Source: Omphiscola glabra
Taxonomy: Eukaryota; Mollusca; Gastropoda; Lymnaeidae
Reading direction: 5' to 3'
Length of the DNA stretch: 64,000 nucleotides
NCBI GenBank assembly: GCA_964017045.1
Contig: OZ024806.1
Coordinates: 26,337,503-26,401,502, forward strand
Both the position numbers and the translations under genes were made by a program. The first letter of the stretch is position 1. Every line of letters begins with the position of its first letter. The notes under the pieces were generated by a model. That model ran no database searches. It was not told where the DNA came from and saw only the letters and a program-made list of their open reading frames with translations. This document shows, in pieces, positions 26,101 through 41,100 of the stretch.

Positions 26101-29100
26101 AGGAACTCTTAAGGGGTTGAGAACTTTTAATAACATTTCGTTTGGGGCCGGGGGCCCCGAATTCGTTTCTTTCTTATATGAGCTATATAAATATCAAGAG
26201 GCTTAATACTCCTACATGAATGGATGGATCTTGACCAAACTTAGTACACGTACACTTGATTATCCATATTCAAGTACCGAAGGGTAGTGAACCCATAATA
26301 TCCATTCCTAGGGGCCCGGGGGCCCCGTTTAATTTTTCCTTATATAAGCTTTATAAATATCGATAGACTTAAACATCAATATAGTTTCTATGTGAATTGA
26401 TGGATGTAGGCCTAGGGCGGTAGCAATTGCACTTCACTGTTCGTACTGAAATATCGGTGGATTTAAAACTTATAATATCCAATCTGGAATTTTCCAGAAC
26501 ATTCCATAACTTTAAAACGCTATATCTATGGCATTATTCAATAGATTTTAATGGGACGAATTAAAAATGTTTAATTCATAACTTACCTCAATGATTTTTA
26601 TGGGGGTCCCCATCTCAGGCAAAACTAATATGGTACAATTACGGATTGGACCCCCGGGGTCCCTCTTTTAGCTTAAATGTTTTATAGCTATAACAACGCA
26701 TTTATGTGTACACTTTTTCGTATTTGAAGAATAATTACATAGAAAATACAGTTTTTACACAGTTCGAGGAGGATAATACATTTAATCTAGAATGTTCCAG
26801 AAAATTCTATAAGTCAATAGGCTTAATACACCTACATGGATGGATGGATCTTAACGAAATTTGGTACACATACTCTTGAGTATCCATATTCAAATACCGA
26901 AAGGTACTGAACTCATAATATCCATTCTTCTGGGGCCGGGGGCCCCATTTCATTTTTCCTTATTTAAGCTTTATAAATATTCATAGGCTTAGACAACACT
27001 ATATTCTCAATATGAATCATGGATAAAGGCCTAGCAATACACTTCATTATCCGTATTGAAATATCGGTGGATTTAACACTAATAATGTCAAATCTAGAAG
27101 TTTCCAGAAAGTTCGATAAATTTAAAACGCTATATCTATGTCACAATCAAATTTGGATCCTATCGGGAAATGGTATAACATTGGAAAGGAGGATCCCTAG
27201 ATGGAACAGGATCCCACAGAGAACAGTATCCTAACGGGATCTGTAGGCAACCGGGATCGGGGTCCTAATGCAATCCCGGGCCACGCCGGGTATATCGGCT
27301 AGTATATATATAAAAGTGAAAATCTGTTTGTTTGTTTGTTTGTCTGTTCCACAAAGGCTTTTACACGGATTGATGGATCTTGACCAAACTTGGCATATAT
27401 ATCCATCATTATCCAGAAGGAACTCTTAAGGGTTTGAGAACTTTTAAGAACATTTCGTTTGGGGCCGGGGGCCCCGAATTCGTTTTTTTCTAAATATGAG
27501 CTATATATAAAAATTACAAACAAATGCTCCTACGTGAATGGATGGACATCGATCAAACTTAGTACACGTACACTTGATGATCCATATTCAAATACCGAAG
27601 GGTACTGAGCTCATAATATCCATTCTTCTGGGGCCGGGGGCCCCATTTCGTTTTTCCTTATATGAGCTATATAAATATAGATGGGCTTAATAATCCTACA
27701 TGAATGGATGGATCTTGACCAAACTTAGTAAATTTACACTTGATTATCCATACTCAAATACTAAAGGGTACCGAACTCATAATATCCATTCCTGGGGGGC
27801 CGGGGGCCCCGTTTCATTTTTCCATATATAAGCTATATAAATATTAATAGGCTTAGACAACACTATAGGTTCTATATGAATTGATGGATATAGGCCAAGA
27901 GTGGTAGCAATACACTTCACTGTCCGTACAGAAATATCCGTGGATGTAAAACTAATAATATCCAATCTAGAATTTTCCAGAAAGTTCGATATTCTTAAAA
28001 TGCTATATCTATGGCATTATTCAATAGATTTTATAGGGAAATGGGATAGCATTAGAAAGCAGGGTCGTTAGATGGAACGGGAACCTACAGAGAACAGTAT
28101 CCTAACGGGATCTGTAGGCCACCGGGATCGGGGTCCTTATGCAATCCCGGGCCACGCCGGGTATATCGGCTAGTATATATATAAAAGTGAAAATTTGTTT
28201 GTGGGTTTGTGGGTTTGTCTGTTCCACAAAGGCTTTTAAACGGATTGATGGATCTTGACCAAACTTGGCACATGTATCCATCATTATCCAGAAGGAACTC
28301 TTAAGGGGTTGAGAACTTTTAATAACTTTTCGTGTGGGGCCGGGGGCCCCGAATTCGGTTTTTTCTTATATGAGCTATATAAAAAATGTTCAAACAAATA
28401 CTCTTTAGTGAATGGATGGATATCGATCAAACTTAGTACACGTACACTTGATTATCCATATTCAAAAACCGAAGGGTACTGAACTCATAATATCCATTCT
28501 TCTGGGGCCAGGGGCCCCATTTCATTTTTCCTTATATAAGCTATAAAAATATCGATAGGCTTAATACTTACTACATGAGTTGATGGATCTTGACCGAAAT
28601 TAGTTCACATACACTTGATTATCCATACTCAAATACTAAAGTGTACCGAACTCATAATATCCATTCCTGAGGGCCGGGGGCCCCATTTCATTTTTCCTTA
28701 TATAAGCTATATAAATATTAATAGGCTCTGAAAACACTTTAGGTTCTATGTGATTTGATGGATATAGGCCTAGAGTGGCAGCAATGCACTTCACTGTCCG
28801 TAATGAAACATCGGTGGATTTAAAACTAATAATATCCAATCTAGAATTTTCCAGAAAGTTCAATAACTTTAAAATGCTATATCTATGGGATTATTCAATA
28901 GATTTTAATGGGACAAATTTAAAATTTTAACTTCATAACTTACCTGAATGATTTTTATAGGGTCCCATCTCATGCAAAAAATAAGTCGGTACAATACTGG
29001 AAAGGGCCCCCGGGGCCCATCTTTTAACTTAAATGTACTATAGTTGTAAAAATGCATTTAGCTGTACAATTTTTCGTATTCGAAGAATAATTACTAAGAA

Positions 29101-32100
29101 AAGACAGTTTTTACACAGTTCGAGGAGGATAATACATTTAATCTAGAATGTTCCAGAAAGTTCTATAGGTCAATAGGCTTAATACTCCTACATGGATGGA
29201 TATATCTTGATCAAATTTGGCACATATATCCATCATTATTCGGAAAAAACGCTGAAGGGTATATGAAATTTTTATGACACTCTGTTTGGGGCCGGGGGCC
29301 CAAACTGTCGTTTTTTACTATATTAGCTATATAAATAAAATTAACAACAACTACTCCTTCATGAATAGATGGATCTTGAGCAAACTTAGTACACATACAC
29401 TTGATTATCCATATTCAAATATCGAAGGGATCTGAACTTATAATATCCATTTCTCTGGGGCCGTGGGCCCCGTTTCATTTTTCCTTATATGAGCTATATA
29501 AATATCAATAGGCTTAGACAACACTACAGTTTATATGTGAATAGATCGATATAGGTCAAGATGGAACGGGATCCCATAGAGAACAGTATACTAACGGGAT
29601 ATGTAGGTAACCGGGATCGGGGTCCTAATGCAATCCCGGGCCACGCCGGGTATATCGGCTAGTCATATATATATATAAAAGTGAAAATTTGTTTGTTTGT
29701 CTGTTCCACAAAGGCTTTTACACGGATTGATGGATCTTGACCAAACTTGGCACATATATCCATCATTATCCAGAAGGAACTCTTACGGGGTTGAGAACTT
29801 TTAATAACATTTCGTGTGGGGCCGGGGGCCCCGAATTCGTTTTTTTCTTATATGAGCTATATAAATATCAATAGGCTTAATACTCCTACATGAATGGATG
29901 GATCTTGACCAAACTTAGTACACATTTACTTGATTATCCATACTCAAATACTAAAGGGTACTGAACTCATAATATCCATTCCTCTGGGGCCTGGGGCCCC
30001 ATTTCATTTTTCCTTATATCATATCATATCATATATATATATAAAAGTGAAAATTTGTTTGTTTGTCTGTTCCACAAAGGCTTTTACACGGATTGATGGA
30101 TCTTGACCAAACTTGGCACATGTATCCATCATTATCCAGAAGGAACTCTTAAGGGGTTGAGAACTTTTAATAACATTTCGTTTGGGGCCGGGGGCCCCGA
30201 ATTCGTTTCTTTCTTATATGAGCTATATAAATATCAAGAGGCTTAATACTCCTACATGAATGGATGGATCTTGACCAAACTTAGTACACGTACACTTGAT
30301 TATCCATATTCAAGTACCGAAGGGTAGTGAACCCATAATATCCATTCCTAGGGGCCCGGGGGCCCCGTTTAATTTTTCCTTATATAAGCTTTATAAATAT
30401 CGATAGACTTAGACATCAATATAGTTTCTATGTGAATTGATGGATGTAGGCCTAGGGCGGTAGCAATTGCACTTCACTGTTCGTACTGAAATATCGGTGG
30501 ATTTAAAACTTATAATATCCAATCTGGAATTTTCCAGAACATTCCATAACTTTAAAACGCTATATCTATGGCATTATTCAATAGATTTTAATGGGACGAA
30601 TTAAAAATGTTTAATTCATAACTTACCTCAATGATTTTTATGGGGGTCCCCATCTCAGGCAAAACTAATATGGTACAATTACGGATTGGACCCCCGGGGT
30701 CCCTCTTTTAGCTTAAATGTTTTATAGCTATAACAACGCATTTATGTGTACACTTTTTCGTATTTGAAGAATAATTACATAGAAAATACAGTTTTTACAC
30801 AGTTCGAGGAGGATAATACATTTAATCTAGAATGTTCCAGAAAATTCTATAAGTCAATAGGCTTAATACACCTACATGGATGGATGGATCTTAACGAAAT
30901 TTGGTACACATACTCTTGAGTATCCATATTCAAATACCGAAAGGTACTGAACTCATAATATCCATTCTTCTGGGGCCGGGGGCCCCATTTCATTTTTCCT
31001 TATTTAAGCTTTATAAATATTCATAGGCTTAGACAACACTATATTCTCAATATGAATCATGGATAAAGGCCTAGCAATACACTTCATTATCCGTATTGAA
31101 ATATCGGTGGATTTAACACTAATAATGTCAAATCTAGAAGTTTCCAGAAAGTTCGATAAATTTAAAACGCTATATCTATGTCACAATCAAATTTGGATCC
31201 TATCGGGAAATGGTATAACATTGGAAAGGAGGATCCCTAGATGGAACAGGATCCCACAGAGAACAGTATCCTAACGGGATCTGTAGGCAACCGGGATCGG
31301 GGTCCTAATGCAATCCCGGGCCACGCCGGGTATATCGGCTAGTATATATATAAAAGTGAAAATCTGTTTGTTTGTTTGTTTGTCTGTTCCACAAAGGCTT
31401 TTACACGGATTGATGGATCTTGACCAAACTTGGCATATATATCCATCATTATCCAGAAGGAACTCTTAAGGGTTTGAGAACTTTTAAGAACATTTCGTTT
31501 GGGGCCGGGGGCCCCGAATTCGTTTTTTTCTAAATATGAGCTATATATAAAAATTACAAACAAATGCTCCTACGTGAATGGATGGACATCGATCAAACTT
31601 AGTACACGTACACTTGATGATCCATATTCAAATACCGAAGGGTACTGAGCTCATAATATCCATTCTTCTGGGGCCGGGGGCCCCATTTCGTTTTTCCTTA
31701 TATGAGCTATATAAATATAGATGGGCTTAATAATCCTACATGAATGGATGGATCTTGACCAAACTTAGTAAATTTACACTTGATTATCCATACTCAAATA
31801 CTAAAGGGTACCGAACTCATAATATCCATTCCTGGGGGGCCGGGGGCCCCGTTTCATTTTTCCATATATAAGCTATATAAATATTAATAGGCTTAGACAA
31901 CACTATAGGTTCTATATGAATTGATGGATATAGGCCAAGAGTGGTAGCAATACACTTCACTGTCCGTACAGAAATATCCGTGGATGTAAAACTAATAATA
32001 TCCAATCTAGAATTTTCCAGAAAGTTCGATATTCTTAAAATGCTATATCTATGGCATTATTCAATAGATTTTATAGGGAAATGGGATAGCATTAGAAAGC

Positions 32101-35100
32101 AGGGTCGTTAGATGGAACGGGAACCTACAGAGAACAGTATCCTAACGGGATCTGTAGGCCACCGGGATCGGGGTCCTTATGCAATCCCGGGCCACGCCGG
32201 GTATATCGGCTAGTATATATATAAAAGTGAAAATTTGTTTGTGGGTTTGTGGGTTTGTCTGTTCCACAAAGGCTTTTAAACGGATTGATGGATCTTGACC
32301 AAACTTGGCACATGTATCCATCATTATCCAGAAGGAACTCTTAAGGGGTTGAGAACTTTTAATAACTTTTCGTGTGGGGCCGGGGGCCCCGAATTCGGTT
32401 TTTTCTTATATGAGCTATATAAAAAATGTTCAAACAAATACTCTTTAGTGAATGGATGGATATCGATCAAACTTAGTACACGTACACTTGATTATCCATA
32501 TTCAAAAACCGAAGGGTACTGAACTCATAATATCCATTCTTCTGGGGCCAGGGGCCCCATTTCATTTTTCCTTATATAAGCTATATAAATATCGATAGGC
32601 TTAATACTTACTACATGAGTTGATGGATCTTGACCGAAATTAGTTCACATACACTTGATTATCCATACTCAAATACTAAAGTGTACCGAACTCATAATAT
32701 CCATTCCTGAGGGCCGGGGGCCCCATTTCATTTTTCCTTATATAAGCTATATAAATATTAATAGGCTCTGAAAACACTTTAGGTTCTATGTGATTTGATG
32801 GATATAGGCCTAGAGTGGTAGCAATGCACTTCACTGTCCGTAATGAAACATCGGTGGATTTAAAACTAATAATATCCAATCTAGAATTTTCCAGAAAGTT
32901 CAATAACTTTAAAATGCTATATCTATGGGATTATTCAATAGATTTTAATGGGACAAATTTAAAATTTTAACTTCATAACTTACCTGAATGATTTTTATAG
33001 GGTCCCATCTCATGCAAAAAATAAGTCGGTACAATACTGGAAAGGGCCCCCGGGGCCCATCTTTTAACTTAAATGTACTATAGTTGTAAAAATGCATTTA
33101 GCTGTACAATTTTTCGTATTCGAAGAATAATTACTAAGAAAAGACAGTTTTTACACAGTTCGAGGAGGATAATACATTAATTTTAATCTAGAATGTTCCA
33201 GAAAGTTCTATAAGTCAATAGGCTTAGTACTCCTACATGGATGGATATATCTTGACCAAACTTGGCACATATATCCATCATTATTCGGAAAAAACCCTGA
33301 AGGGGTTATGAACCTTTTATGACACTCCGTTTGGGGCCGGGGGCCCAAACTGTCGTTTTTTCCTATATGAGCTATATAAATAAAAATAACAACAAATAAT
33401 CCTTCATGAATAGATGGATATTGAACAAACTTAGTACACATACACTTGATTATCCATATTCAAATATCGAAGGGTACTGAACTTATAACATCCATTTGTC
33501 TGGGGCCGGGGGCCCCATTTCATTTTTCCTTATTTAAGCTATATAAATATCAATAGGCTTGGACAACGCTATAGTTTATATGTGAATAGATCGATATAGG
33601 CCTAGATGGAACGGGATCCTATAGAGAACAGTATACTAACGGTATCTTTAGGTCACCGGGATCGGGGTCCTAATGCATTCCCGGGCCACGCCGGGTATAT
33701 CGGCTAGTATATATATAAAAGTGAAAATTTGTTTGTTTGTTTGTCTGTTCCACAAAGGCTTTTAAACGGATTGATGGATCATGACCAAAGTTGGCACATA
33801 TATCCATCATTATCCAGAAGGAACTCTTACGGGGTCGAGAACTTTTAATAACATTTCGTGTGGGGCCGGAGGCCCCGAATTCGTTTTTTTCTTATATGAG
33901 CTATATAAAAAATGTTCAAACAAATACTCCTACGTGAATGGATGGATATCGATCAAACTTAGTGCACGTACAATTGATTATCCATATTCAAATATCGAAG
34001 GGTACTGAACTCATAATATCCATTCTTCTGGGGCCGGGGGCCCATTTCATTTTTCCTTATAAGAGCTATATAAATAGCGATAAGCTTAATACTCCTATAT
34101 GAATGGATGGATCTTGACCAAACTTAGTAAACATACACTTGATTATCCATACTCAAATACAAAAGGGTACTGAACTCATAATATCCATTCCTCTGGGGCC
34201 GGGGGCCCCATTTCATTTTTCCTTATATAAGCTATATAAATATCAATTTTCAATAGGCTTAGACAACACTGTCGTTTCTATGTCAATTGATGGATATATG
34301 CCTAACGTGGTAGCAATACACTTTCCGTACTGAACGATCGGTGGATTTAAAACTAAGAATATCCAATCTAGAATTTTCCAGAAAGTTCGATAACTTTAAA
34401 ACGCTATATCTATGTCATTATTCAATAGATTTAAATGGGACAAATTTTAAATCTTAACTTCATAACTTACATGAATGATTTTCATAGGGCCCCATCTCAG
34501 GCACATATAATTCGGTACAATTGTGGAAAGGGCCCCCGGGGCCCATCTTTTAACTTAAATGTACTATAGTTGTAAAAATGAATTTAGTTGTATAATTTTT
34601 CGTATTCGAAGAATAATTACTTAGAAAAGACAGTTTTTACACAGTTCCAGGAGGATAATAGATTTAATCTAGAATGTTCCAGAAAGTTCTATAAGTCAAT
34701 AGGCTTAATACTCCTAGATTAATGGATGGATACAGTATACTAGCGGGATCTGTATGTCACCGGGATCGGGGTCCAAATGCAATCCCGGGCCACGCCGGGT
34801 ATATCGGCTAGTCATATCATATATATATATAAAAGTGAAAATTTGTTTGTTTGTCTGTTCCACAAAGGCTTTTAAACGGATTGATGGATCTTGACCAAAC
34901 TTGGCACATGTATCCATCATTATCCAGAAGGAACTCTTAAGGGGTTGAGAACTTTTAATAACATTTCGTTTGGGGCCGGGGGCCCCGAATTCGTTTTTTT
35001 CTTATATGAGCTATATAAAAAAATTACAAACAAATGTTCCTACGTGAATGGATGGACATCGATCAAACTTAGTACACGTACACTTGATTATCCATACTCA

Positions 35101-38100
35101 AATACTAATGGGTACTGAACTCATAATATCCATTCTCCTGGGGCCGGGGGCCCCATTTCATTTTTCCTTATATGAGCTATATAAAAAATGTTCAAACAAA
35201 TACTCCTACGTGAATGGATGGATATCGATCAAACTTAGTACACGTACACTTGATTATCCACATTCAAATACCGAAGGGTACTGAACTCATAATATCTATT
35301 CTCCTGGGGCCGGGGGCCTCATTTCATTTTTCCTTATATGAGCTATATAAATATCGATAGGCTTAATACTCCTATATGAATGGATGGATCTTGATCAAAC
35401 TTAGTAGATATACACTTGATTATCCATATTTATGTACCGAAGGGTACTGAACTCATAATATCCATTCCTCTGGGGCCGGGGGCCCCATTTCATTTTTCCT
35501 TATATGAGCTATATAAATAGCAATAGGCTTAATACTTACTACATGAGTTGATGGATTTTGACCGAACTTAGTTCACATACACTTGATTATCCATACTCAA
35601 ATACTAAAGGGTACCGAATTCATAATATCCATTCCTCTGGGGCCGGGGGCCCCATTTAATTTTTCCTTATATAAGCTATATAAATACCAATAGACTTAGA
35701 CAACACTATAGGTTCTATATGAATTGATGGATATATGCCAAGCGTGGTAGCAATACACTGTCCGTACTGAAATATCGGTGGATTTAAAACTAATGATATC
35801 CAATCTAGAACTTTCCAGAAAGTTCGATAACTTTAAAACGCTATATCTATGGCATTAATCACTAGATTTTAATGGGACAAATTTAAAATCTTAACTTCAT
35901 AACTTACCTGAATGATTTTTATATGGCCCCATCTCAGGCAAAACTAATTTTGTACAATTATGGAATGGGCCCCCGGGGCCTCCTCTTTTAACTTAAATGT
36001 ACTATAGTCATAGAAATGCATTTATTTGTATAATTTTTCGTATTCGAAGAATAATTACTTAGAAAAGACAGTTTTTACACAGTTCGAGGACGATAATACA
36101 TTTAATCTAGAATGTTCCAGAATGTTCTATAGTTATATACGCTTAATACTCCTACATGGATGGATGGATCTTGACCAAATTTGCCACATATATCCATCAT
36201 TATCCAGAAGGAAATGTTAAGGGGTTATGAACTTTTAATTACATTTCGTGTGGGGCCGGGGGCCCCGAATCCTTTTTTTTATATGAGCTATGTAAATAAA
36301 ATGACCGACAAATACTCCTATATGAATAGATGGATCTTGACCAAAATTAGTACACATACACTTGATTATCCATATTCAAATACCGAAGGGTACTGAACTC
36401 ATAATAGCCATTCTTCTGGGGCCGGGGGCCCCATTTCCGTTTTCTTATTTAAGCTATACAAATATCAATAGGCTTAGACAACACTATAGATTCTATGTGA
36501 ATTGATTGATATAGGCCAAAGGTGGTAGCAATACACTGCACTGTCCGTACAGAAATATCGGTTGATGCAAAACTAATAATATATAATCTAGAATGTTCCA
36601 GAAAGTTCGATATCTTTAAAAAGCTATATCTATGTCACGATCAAATCGGGATCCTATATGGAAATGGGATAACATTGGAAAGGTAGGTCCCTAGATGTAA
36701 CTGAATGCCATAGAGAACAGTATACTAACGGGATCTGTAGGTCACCGGGATAGGGGTCCTAATGCAATCCCGGGCCACGCCGGGTATATCGGCTAGTATA
36801 TATATAAAAGTGAAAATTTGTTTGTTTGTTTGTGGGTCTGTTCCACAAAGGCTTTTAAACGGATTGATGGATCTTGACCAAACTTGGCACATATATCCAT
36901 CATTATCCAGAAGGAACTCTTAAGGGGTTGAGAACTTTTAAGAACATTTCGTTTGGGGCCGGGGGCCCCGAATTCGTTTTTTTCTTATATGAGCTATATA
37001 AATATCAATAGGCTTAATACTCCTACATGAATGGAAGGATCTTCACCAAACTAAGTACACATACACTTGATTATCCATACTCAAATACTAAAGGGTACCG
37101 AACTCATAATATCCATTCCTCTGGGGCCGGGGGCCCCATTTCATTTTTCCTTATATAAGCTATATAAATATCAATTGTCAATAGGCTTAGACAACACTAT
37201 AGTTTCTATGTGAATTGATGGATATATGCCTAACGTGGTAGCAATACACTGTCCGTACTTAAATATCGGTGGATTTAAAACTAAGAATATCCAATCTAGA
37301 ATTTTCCAGAAAGTTCGATAACTTTAAAACGCTATATCTATGGAATTATTCAATAGATTTTAATGGGACAAATTTTAAATCTTAACTTCATAACTAACCT
37401 GAATGATTTTTATAGGGCCCCATCTCAGGCACATATAATTCGTACAATTATGGAATGGGCCCCCGGGCCCCATCTTTTAACTTAAATGTAATATAGTTGT
37501 AAAAATGCATTTAGTTGTATAATTTTTCGTATTCGAAGAATAATTACTCAGAAAAGACAGTTTTTACACAGTTCGAGGAGGGTAATACATTTAATCTAGA
37601 ATGTTCCAGAAAGTTCTATAGGTTAATAGGCTTAATACTCCTAGATTAATGGATGGATCTTGACCAAATTTGGCACATATATCCATTATTATCCGGAAAG
37701 GACTCTAAATAGGTTATGAACTTTTTATCACATGCCGTTTGGGGCCGGGGGCCCCGAATTCGTTTTTTTTCTTATATGAGCTATATAATTAAAATTTCTG
37801 ACAAATACTCATGCATGAATAGATGGATCTTGACCAAAATTAGTACACATACACTTTATTGTCCATACTCAAATACCAAAGGTTACTGAACTTATAATAT
37901 CCATTTCTCTAGGGCCGGGGGCCCCAATTAATTTTTGCGTATATAACCTATCTATAAATAACAATAGGCTTACACCGGTACGCACCGGTATCGGGATCTG
38001 ACAACTATCGTTATCCCACTGATATCGAGATACCACCGGGATCTTTATACCGACGGGATTGGGATCATACCGGAATTGGGATCCAGTGGGATAAAATCCC

Positions 38101-41100
38101 ACCGGAAAACGGTATGCTAACGGGAGCGGGATACCGACAGGATTGGGAGCCCACCGTGATCGGAATAATTATAAGGCTGTATACTGTAGAAGTTCTTTCG
38201 TTCCGAATGCTATCCCGGGAAATTTGCCGGGTATACCCGCTAGTATATATATAAAAGTGAAAATTTGTTTGTGGGTTTGTTTGTGTGTCTGTTCCACAAA
38301 GGCTTTTAAACGGATTGATGGATCATGACCAAACTTGGCACATATATCCATCATTATCCAGAAGGAACTCTTACGGGGTCGAGAACTTTTAATAACATTT
38401 CGTGTGGGGCCGGGGGCCCCGAAATCGGTTTTTTCTTATATGATCTATATAAAAAAATTACAAAAAAATACTCCTACGTGAATGGATGGATATCGATCAA
38501 ACTTAGTACACGTACACTTGATTATCCATATTCAAATACCGAAGGGTACTGAACTCATAATATCCATTCTTCTGGGGCCGGGGGCCCCATTTCATTTTTC
38601 CTTATATGAGCTATATAAATATCGATAGGGCTAATACTCCTACATGAATGGATGGATCTTGACCAAACTTAGTACACATACACTTGATTATCCATACTCA
38701 AATACTACAGGGTACTGAATTCATAATATCCATTCCTCTGGGGCCGGGGGCCTCATTTCATTTTTCCGTATATAAGCTATATAAATATTAATATGCTTAG
38801 ACAGCAGTATAGGTTCTATATGAATTGATGGATATAAGCCTAGGGTGAGCGCAATACACATCACTGTCCGTACTGAAATATCAGTGGATTTAAAACTAAT
38901 GATATCCAATCTAGAACTTTCCAGAAAGTTCGATAAATTTAAAACGCTATATCTATGGCATTTTTCAATATATTTTAATGGGAAAAATTTTAAATTTTAA
39001 CTTCATAACTTACCTGAATGATTTTTATAGGGCCCCATCGCAGTCTAAACTAATTCGGTACAATTATGAAATGGGCCCCCGGGGCCCCTCTTTTAACTTA
39101 AATGTACTTTAGTTATAGAAATGCATTTAGTTGTATAATTTTTCGTATTCACAGAATAATTTCTTAGAAAAGACAATTTTTACACAGTTCGAGGAGGGTA
39201 ATACATCCAATCTAGAATGTTCCAGAAAGTTCTATAGGTTAATAGGCTTAATACTCCTAGATTAAGGGATGGATCTTGACCAAATTTGGCACATATATCC
39301 ATCATTATCCGGAAAGGACTCTAAATGGGTTATGAACTTTTTATCACATGCCGTTTGGGGCCGGGGGCCCCGAATTCATTTTTTTCTTATATGAGCTATA
39401 TAATTAAAATTTCTGACAAATACTCATGCATGAATAGATGGATCTTGACCAAAATTAGTACACATACACTTTATTGTCCATACTCAAATACCAAAGGTTA
39501 CTGAACTTATAATATCCATTTCTCTAGAGCCGGGGGCCCCAATTAATTTTTGCGTATATAACCTATCTATAAATAACAATAGGCTTAGACCGGTACGCAC
39601 CGGTATCGGGATCCGACAACTATCGTTATCCCACTGATATCGAGATACCACCGGGATCTTTATACCGACGGGATTGGGATCATACCGGAATTGGGATCCA
39701 GTGGGATAAAATCCCACCGGGAAACGGTATGCTAACGGGAGCGGGATACCGACAGGATTGGGAGCCCACCGTGATCGGAATAATTATAAGGCTGTATACT
39801 GTAGAAGTTCTTTCGTTCCGAATGCTATCCCGGCAAATTTGCCGGGTATACCCGCTAGTATATATATAAAAGTGAAAATTTGTGGGTTTGTTTGTCTGTT
39901 CCACAAAGGCTTTTACACGGATTGATGGATCTTGACCAAACTTGGCACATGTATCCATGGTTATCCAGAAGGAACTCTTAAGGGGTCGAGAACTTTTAAT
40001 AACATTTCGTGTGGGGCCGGGGGCCCCGAATTCATTTTTTTCTTATATGAGCTATATAAAAATATTACAAACAAATACTCCTACGTGAATGGATGGATAT
40101 CGATCAAACTTAGTACACGTACACTTGATTATCCATATTCAAGTACCGATGGGTACTGAACTCATAATATCCATTCTTCTGGGGCCGGGGGCCCCATTTC
40201 ATTTTTCCTTATATGAGCTATATAAATATCGATAGGATTAGACAACACTATAGTTTCTATGTAAATTGATGGATATAGGCATAGGGTGGTAGCAATACAC
40301 TTCACTGTCCGTACAGAAATATCGGTGGATGTAAAACTAATAATATCCAATCTAGAATTTTCCAGAAAGTTCGATATTCTTAAAATGCTATATCTATGGC
40401 ATTATTCAATAGATTTTATCGGGAAATGGGATAACATTAGAAAGCAGTGTCCTTAGATGGAACGGGATCATACAGAGAACAATATCCTAACGGGATCTGT
40501 AGGCCACCGGGATCGGGGTCCTAATGCAATCCCGGGCCACGCCGGGTATATCGGCTAGTATATATATAAAAGTGAAAATTTGTGGGTTTGTGGATTTGTT
40601 TGTCTGTTCCACAAAGGCTTTTAAACGGATTGATGGATCTTGACCAAACTTGGCACATATATCCATCATTATCCAGAAGGAACTCTTAAGGGGTTGAGAA
40701 CTTTTAATAACATTTCGTTTGGGGCCGGGGGCCCCGAATTCGTTTTTTTCTTATATGAGCTATATAAAAAAATTACAAACAAATGCTCCTACGTGAATGG
40801 ATGGACATCGATCAAACTTAGTACACGTACACTTGATTATCTATACTCAAATACTAATGGGTACTGAACTCATAATATCCATTCTCCTGGGGCCGGGGGC
40901 CCCATTTCATTTTTCCTTATATGAGCTATATAAATATCGATAGGGCTAATACTCCTACATGAATGGATGGATCTTGACCAAACTTAGTACACATACACTT
41001 GATTATCCATACTCAAATACTACAGGGTACTGAACTCATAATATCCATTCCTCTGGGGCCGGGGGCCCCATTTCATTTTTCCGTATATCATATCATATCA

